Assembly: GCA_964558445.1 (NCBI GenBank)
Contig: CAZLEA010000021.1
Coordinates: 1 to 27,790, forward strand
Length of the DNA: 27,790 bases
Direction of reading: 5' to 3'
DNA from: CAYXVJ01 sp964558445
GTDB taxonomy: Bacteria > Bacillota > Clostridia > Saccharofermentanales > Fastidiosipilaceae
Part shown: positions 25,233 to 27,790 of the stretch, one piece after another
How the letters are laid out: the number at the start of each line of letters is the position of its first letter
Position numbering within the stretch: position 1 is the stretch's first letter
Notes under the pieces: model-generated
Seen by the model: the letters and a program-made list of their open reading frames with translations, nothing else
What the model was told of the DNA's origin: nothing
The model's database searches: none
Position numbers and translations under genes: made by a program

Positions 25233-27584
25233 CTAACGATTCTCGAGTCGAAGGATATTCACCGAACGCGGCTGAAGCGAAACAAGAAGCTCACCGTCTT
25301 CATACGATGTCGTCTCGTATACGGGAATCACACACTCCGGATCGTCCAGACTATTCGTAGCATTCGCCTCATAAGCCATGGTCCAGCGCTTGGTCTCTCC
25401 TCTTGTCATACCGGGCAGTTCCAAGACCGTATCGACTGCCTCATCACGTACATTGACCAGCTTCACGATGACCTCTTCGCTCTGAGAATCTATGCTCGAA
25501 CTGTAGTAGAGCGCTTCGATACGCTGCGGTTTGAGCACTGTCTTCGCGATAACGCGGCCGTCTACAACACAAGAAACGACATCATCTTCCACCCGAAGCG
25601 AGCAGCGATAACTAACGTTTGGATCCATCGTAAACAGACTCTGCGTCAAATCGGTGCCTCTGCCCGCGATTCGCTGATGAATCATGCAATCTTGATTCTG
25701 CCAAGCGCCCAGTTGCAGACTCATGTAATTCTCTTCGTCTTGGTAAGCAAAGCGCAACTCCGCACCCCGACCGCTCCACGGCGTATCAACCAAGTTCTCT
25801 TCACTTCTAGTGATCGTGAAGTCGAGACTGAAATCACTACCCGTGCGGCCGATCGTTTGGCTCTCCGGCGTGATTACCGTATCGATCGACAAGAGGGGCT
25901 CTGCCACACCATCAACCGTCAAACGTATGTCCGTATAACGCACAGCGGCGTTCGTCGCTGCAATACGGATCTCGCCGCCGGTCTCGCAGGGGATCACAAT
26001 CGCCTCAGGCATGCCCGATACATCTAGGTCCAAGAGCGTGTCGCCTTGGTGCAGCATAAACAGCTTCTGAACATAGTAATTCGGCGTACCATAGACGCGG
26101 TGGTTATCAAACCAGATGAGATCCGGCTGCCAATTGCGATAATTCACGTTACAAAATAGCGGTGCATAACAGGCGAGGGCTACCGCCGGTGCCTTCTCTA
26201 AATGAGTCATATAAGCGGCTTCTATGAGCGCATTTCGCCACTCGTTGCCCCACGAGGCATACTCGCCCAGAAACACCTTGGTCTTCTTCGGATCGAAATT
26301 CTCATAGCGATCCATGTTGGCTAGATACCACTCCGGCGAACAGTAGTAGTGCTCGTCGATGAGTTCGGACCCAAGCTGTTCTGCAGATGCCCAGCCTCTC
26401 TCGTATTCGCCGCCCGCGGCAAACGGGCTGGCCGAATTAATCAATTTGATCTCCGGATAAGCTTGTGTTATACGCTCATGGAAGACTGCATAACGCAAGA
26501 AGAAATCTTCGCCCACTTCCTCGTTACCGATTGCCAGGTATTCGAGACCGAACGGTTCGGGGTGCCCCATCTCCCGCCTCACCTGTCCCCAGGGGCTGTC
26601 GGCCGGGCCGTTGGCGAAATCGATCAGATCAAGCGCATCTTGAATCCATGGTTCGAGCTCATCCATCGGCACCGCACGTCGGTGATGCGGATCGTAGCCG
26701 GCAGGTAACACGGGCAGCGGCTTCGCATGGATCGCTTCGGCCAACAGGAAGTATTCGTAGAAGCCGAGCCCGAGGCTCTGGTTATATCCCCAGTTATTGC
26801 GTTTGGACGGACGATTCCATGCTCGGCCGAGCGTATTCTTCCAGCGATACATGGAGTTCCTGTCCGCCGCGTCCAACGTGCCGTCATGGACGAGACAGCC
26901 GCCCGGGAAACGAAGGAATTTCGGCTTCATCTCGGCTAGCATCTCTGCCAAATCTTGGCGAAACACCTGCCCGTCCTCCGGGAAGCTTCGCATCGGGAAT
27001 AAGGATACGGTGTCGATGGCGAGACGAACACAGGATTTGGCAAGTAGAACCAAGCAGGCCTCATGCGAGGTATCGGAGGCACGAAGCTCCAGCGTATACT
27101 TCGTCCAATCGCCGCAAGCCACATGCACCATGGAGGCGGCGAGGCACTTGCCATCCTTGGTCTCAAGCCTTACCTCGAGCGGTGCATCAAACGAGCTCAG
27201 GCGCTTGGCGTACATCCGGAAGCGATAGATCTCGCCCTCTTGTATGGACATACCGGGATCATAGCCGATGTTTCGGACACCTCCGCCCTGCCCGGAGCGC
27301 ACGACTTCGAGCACCATGTAATTGGGATTGTTCGGATGTCTGGTATCGTGGAACTGCGTGTGATATTCAACTTGGCTGCCGCCTCGTTCAAGCTTCTCCC
27401 ATGCCCACAAGGCGTGGTATTCCGGCCGATCGACCGGCGCATACGCAAACGAGCGATTCTGAACCATTTCCGCATAGAGCCCACCATCTGCGGCGTGATT
27501 CAAGTCTTCAAAAAAAATACCAAAAAGATCGCCCAGCGCCTTCCCTCGGCGTTCGCGATCTACATGCAGTCGTATAACGTCCAT
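25233..27584 (-). CDS. Intracellular GH51 alpha-L-arabinofuranosidase with extra beta domain
   Basis: This 783-residue enzyme cleaves terminal arabinofuranose from arabinoxylan or arabinan fragments. It opens with the GH51 motif FGIFFEDLNHAADGGLYAEMV (quoted in part) and NRSF. A CBM4-like beta region follows (about 60-195). The TIM barrel has FLRFPGGC, AIGNEEVGEDFF with the acid/base E355, and VFLGEYASWG with the nucleophile E441. After the barrel's beta-sandwich there is an added segment (about 570-695) resembling a laminin-G or concanavalin-like fold. There is no signal peptide, so the enzyme acts on imported oligosaccharides. The usual GH51 length is about 500 residues, so this is a long multi-domain form. 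The start has an AAGGA site about 11 bases upstream. No arabinose transporter or regulator is adjacent. Confidence 0.92.
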   Translation of the reverse strand: MDVIRLHVDRERRGKALGDLFGIFFEDLNHAADGGLYAEMVQNRSFAYAPVDRPEYHALWAWEKLERGGSQVEYHTQFHDTRHPNNPNYMVLEVVRSGQGGGVRNIGYDPGMSIQEGEIYRFRMYAKRLSSFDAPLEVRLETKDGKCLAASMVHVACGDWTKYTLELRASDTSHEACLVLLAKSCVRLAIDTVSLFPMRSFPEDGQVFRQDLAEMLAEMKPKFLRFPGGCLVHDGTLDAADRNSMYRWKNTLGRAWNRPSKRNNWGYNQSLGLGFYEYFLLAEAIHAKPLPVLPAGYDPHHRRAVPMDELEPWIQDALDLIDFANGPADSPWGQVRREMGHPEPFGLEYLAIGNEEVGEDFFLRYAVFHERITQAYPEIKLINSASPFAAGGEYERGWASAEQLGSELIDEHYYCSPEWYLANMDRYENFDPKKTKVFLGEYASWGNEWRNALIEAAYMTHLEKAPAVALACYAPLFCNVNYRNWQPDLIWFDNHRVYGTPNYYVQKLFMLHQGDTLLDLDVSGMPEAIVIPCETGGEIRIAATNAAVRYTDIRLTVDGVAEPLLSIDTVITPESQTIGRTGSDFSLDFTITRSEENLVDTPWSGRGAELRFAYQDEENYMSLQLGAWQNQDCMIHQRIAGRGTDLTQSLFTMDPNVSYRCSLRVEDDVVSCVVDGRVIAKTVLKPQRIEALYYSSSIDSQSEEVIVKLVNVRDEAVDTVLELPGMTRGETKRWTMAYEANATNSLDDPECVIPVYETTSYEDGELLVSLQPRSVNILRLENR

Positions 27585-27602
27585 ATCGTACCCGTCCTTT
27601 CG

Positions 27603-27616
27603 CCACCCGAAGGTGG
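27603..27616 (-). promoter_or_regulatory. UUCG-type hairpin next to the GH51 ribosome site
   Basis: On the minus strand CCACC, TTCG and GGTGG form a five-pair stem closed by a C(UUCG)G tetraloop, an extra-stable RNA fold. It sits about four bases upstream of the AAGGA ribosome site. It may shield the leader from decay or influence initiation. No T-run follows, so it is not a terminator. Confidence 0.55.
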
Positions 27617-27677
27617 ATCAATTGTACAAACAGTATAACGATATACAGGCATTTCTCGAGCCCATTAAACGAGAATA

Positions 27678-27699
27678 GGAACAGAATCTTGTCTGTTCC
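27678..27699 (-). terminator. Hairpin after the partial gene at the right edge
   Basis: GGAACAGA and TCTGTTCC form an eight-pair stem with a six-base loop, beginning seven bases after the stop codon at 27707-27709. The following sequence (TATTCTCGTTTAAT) is only moderately T-rich. It probably ends the upstream unit, so the GH51 gene would have its own promoter. A TATACT hexamer on the minus strand (27632-27637) is a candidate -10 without a clear -35. Confidence 0.5.
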
Positions 27700-27706
27700 G
27701 GAAGAA

Positions 27707-27790
27707 TCAATTGTCCGAGGGAAGCACTTGGCCGGATTCAACCAGATAACTGGCTGCTTTGCGCAGGCGATTCATATAGGCTCTACCGAC
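27707..27790 (-). CDS. C-terminal end of an unidentified protein, cut by the window edge
   Basis: An open minus-strand frame enters from the right edge and stops at TGA (27707-27709). The 27 residues include AYMNRLRKAASYLVESGQ and end LPSDN. The amphipathic, helix-like composition and the terminator-like hairpin directly after the stop suggest a real gene. I do not recognise the family from so short a tail. Confidence 0.55.
   Translation of the reverse strand, partial: VGRAYMNRLRKAASYLVESGQVLPSDN

Noticed and set aside
25035..26027. 330-codon plus-strand open frame
   Set aside because: It lies antisense to the phosphatase and GH51 genes, both of which have clear catalytic motifs. The translation is Arg/Ser/Thr-rich with no recognisable domain or ribosome site.
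26465..27577. 370-codon plus-strand open frame
   Set aside because: It is antisense to GH51. Its product is extremely Arg-, Pro- and Ser-rich, the mark of a shadow frame in GC-rich DNA.
27508..27741. 77-codon minus-strand frame across the GH51 start
   Set aside because: It spans the terminator-like hairpin, the GH51 leader and the GH51 N terminus in another frame. The GH51 start and the upstream 27-codon tail explain the region better.

Overview
The window looks like chromosomal core DNA of a low-to-mid-GC Firmicute, most likely a member of the Clostridia. The evidence is the strong AGGAGG-type ribosome binding sites, sigma-A-like promoters, the Firmicute gene orders rpsF-ssb-rpsR, rplI-dnaB and tilS-hpt-ftsH, a split glycine decarboxylase (gcvPA/gcvPB), a YwlE-type arginine phosphatase, and a long PRPP-synthetase family that I associate from memory with Clostridia. 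I cannot name the genus. I see no phage, IS, CRISPR, tRNA or rRNA. No gene-free stretch exceeds about 210 bases.

Layout, left to right. (1) 1-3677, minus strand: engB/ysxC, comEC and the 5' part of holA. (2) 3840-6310, plus strand: two overlapping PRPP-synthetase-like genes. The first keeps the KRR catalytic motif; the second has RQR at the same place. A perfect 22-bp hairpin terminator follows. (3) 6390-10855, minus strand: an apparent four-gene operon reading class V aminotransferase (2-aminoethylphosphonate transaminase-like), LicC/PntC-like nucleotidyltransferase, LCP-family (LytR-CpsA-Psr) ligase, and membrane-anchored PP2C phosphatase. This looks like a cell-envelope decoration unit. 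(4) 11025-12470, plus strand: murC, divergent from that operon across an operator-like inverted repeat and ended by a strong hairpin. (5) 12583-18641, minus strand: rplI-dnaB-tilS-hpt-ftsH, with several translational overlaps. (6) 18769-23171, minus strand: glycine cleavage operon gcvT-gcvH-gcvPA-gcvPB with its own near-consensus promoter and terminator. (7) 23381-24441, minus strand: rpsF-ssb-rpsR. (8) 24603-27584, minus strand: a low-molecular-weight (arginine) phosphatase and a long intracellular GH51 arabinofuranosidase. (9) 27707-27790, minus strand: the last 27 codons of an unidentified gene.

How the genes work together. Most are housekeeping: replication (dnaB, ssb, holA), translation and ribosome assembly (rpsF, rpsR, rplI, tilS, engB), PRPP and purine salvage (the PRPP-synthetase pair, hpt), membrane protein quality control (ftsH), wall synthesis (murC) and one-carbon supply (gcv). 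The parts most worth a second look are the tandem PRPP-synthetase pair with an altered catalytic lysine in the second copy, and the aminotransferase/nucleotidyltransferase/LCP/PP2C operon. The latter may make and attach an aminoethylphosphonate-type or similar headgroup to a wall polymer, although the upstream phosphonate enzymes PepM and Ppd are not in the window.
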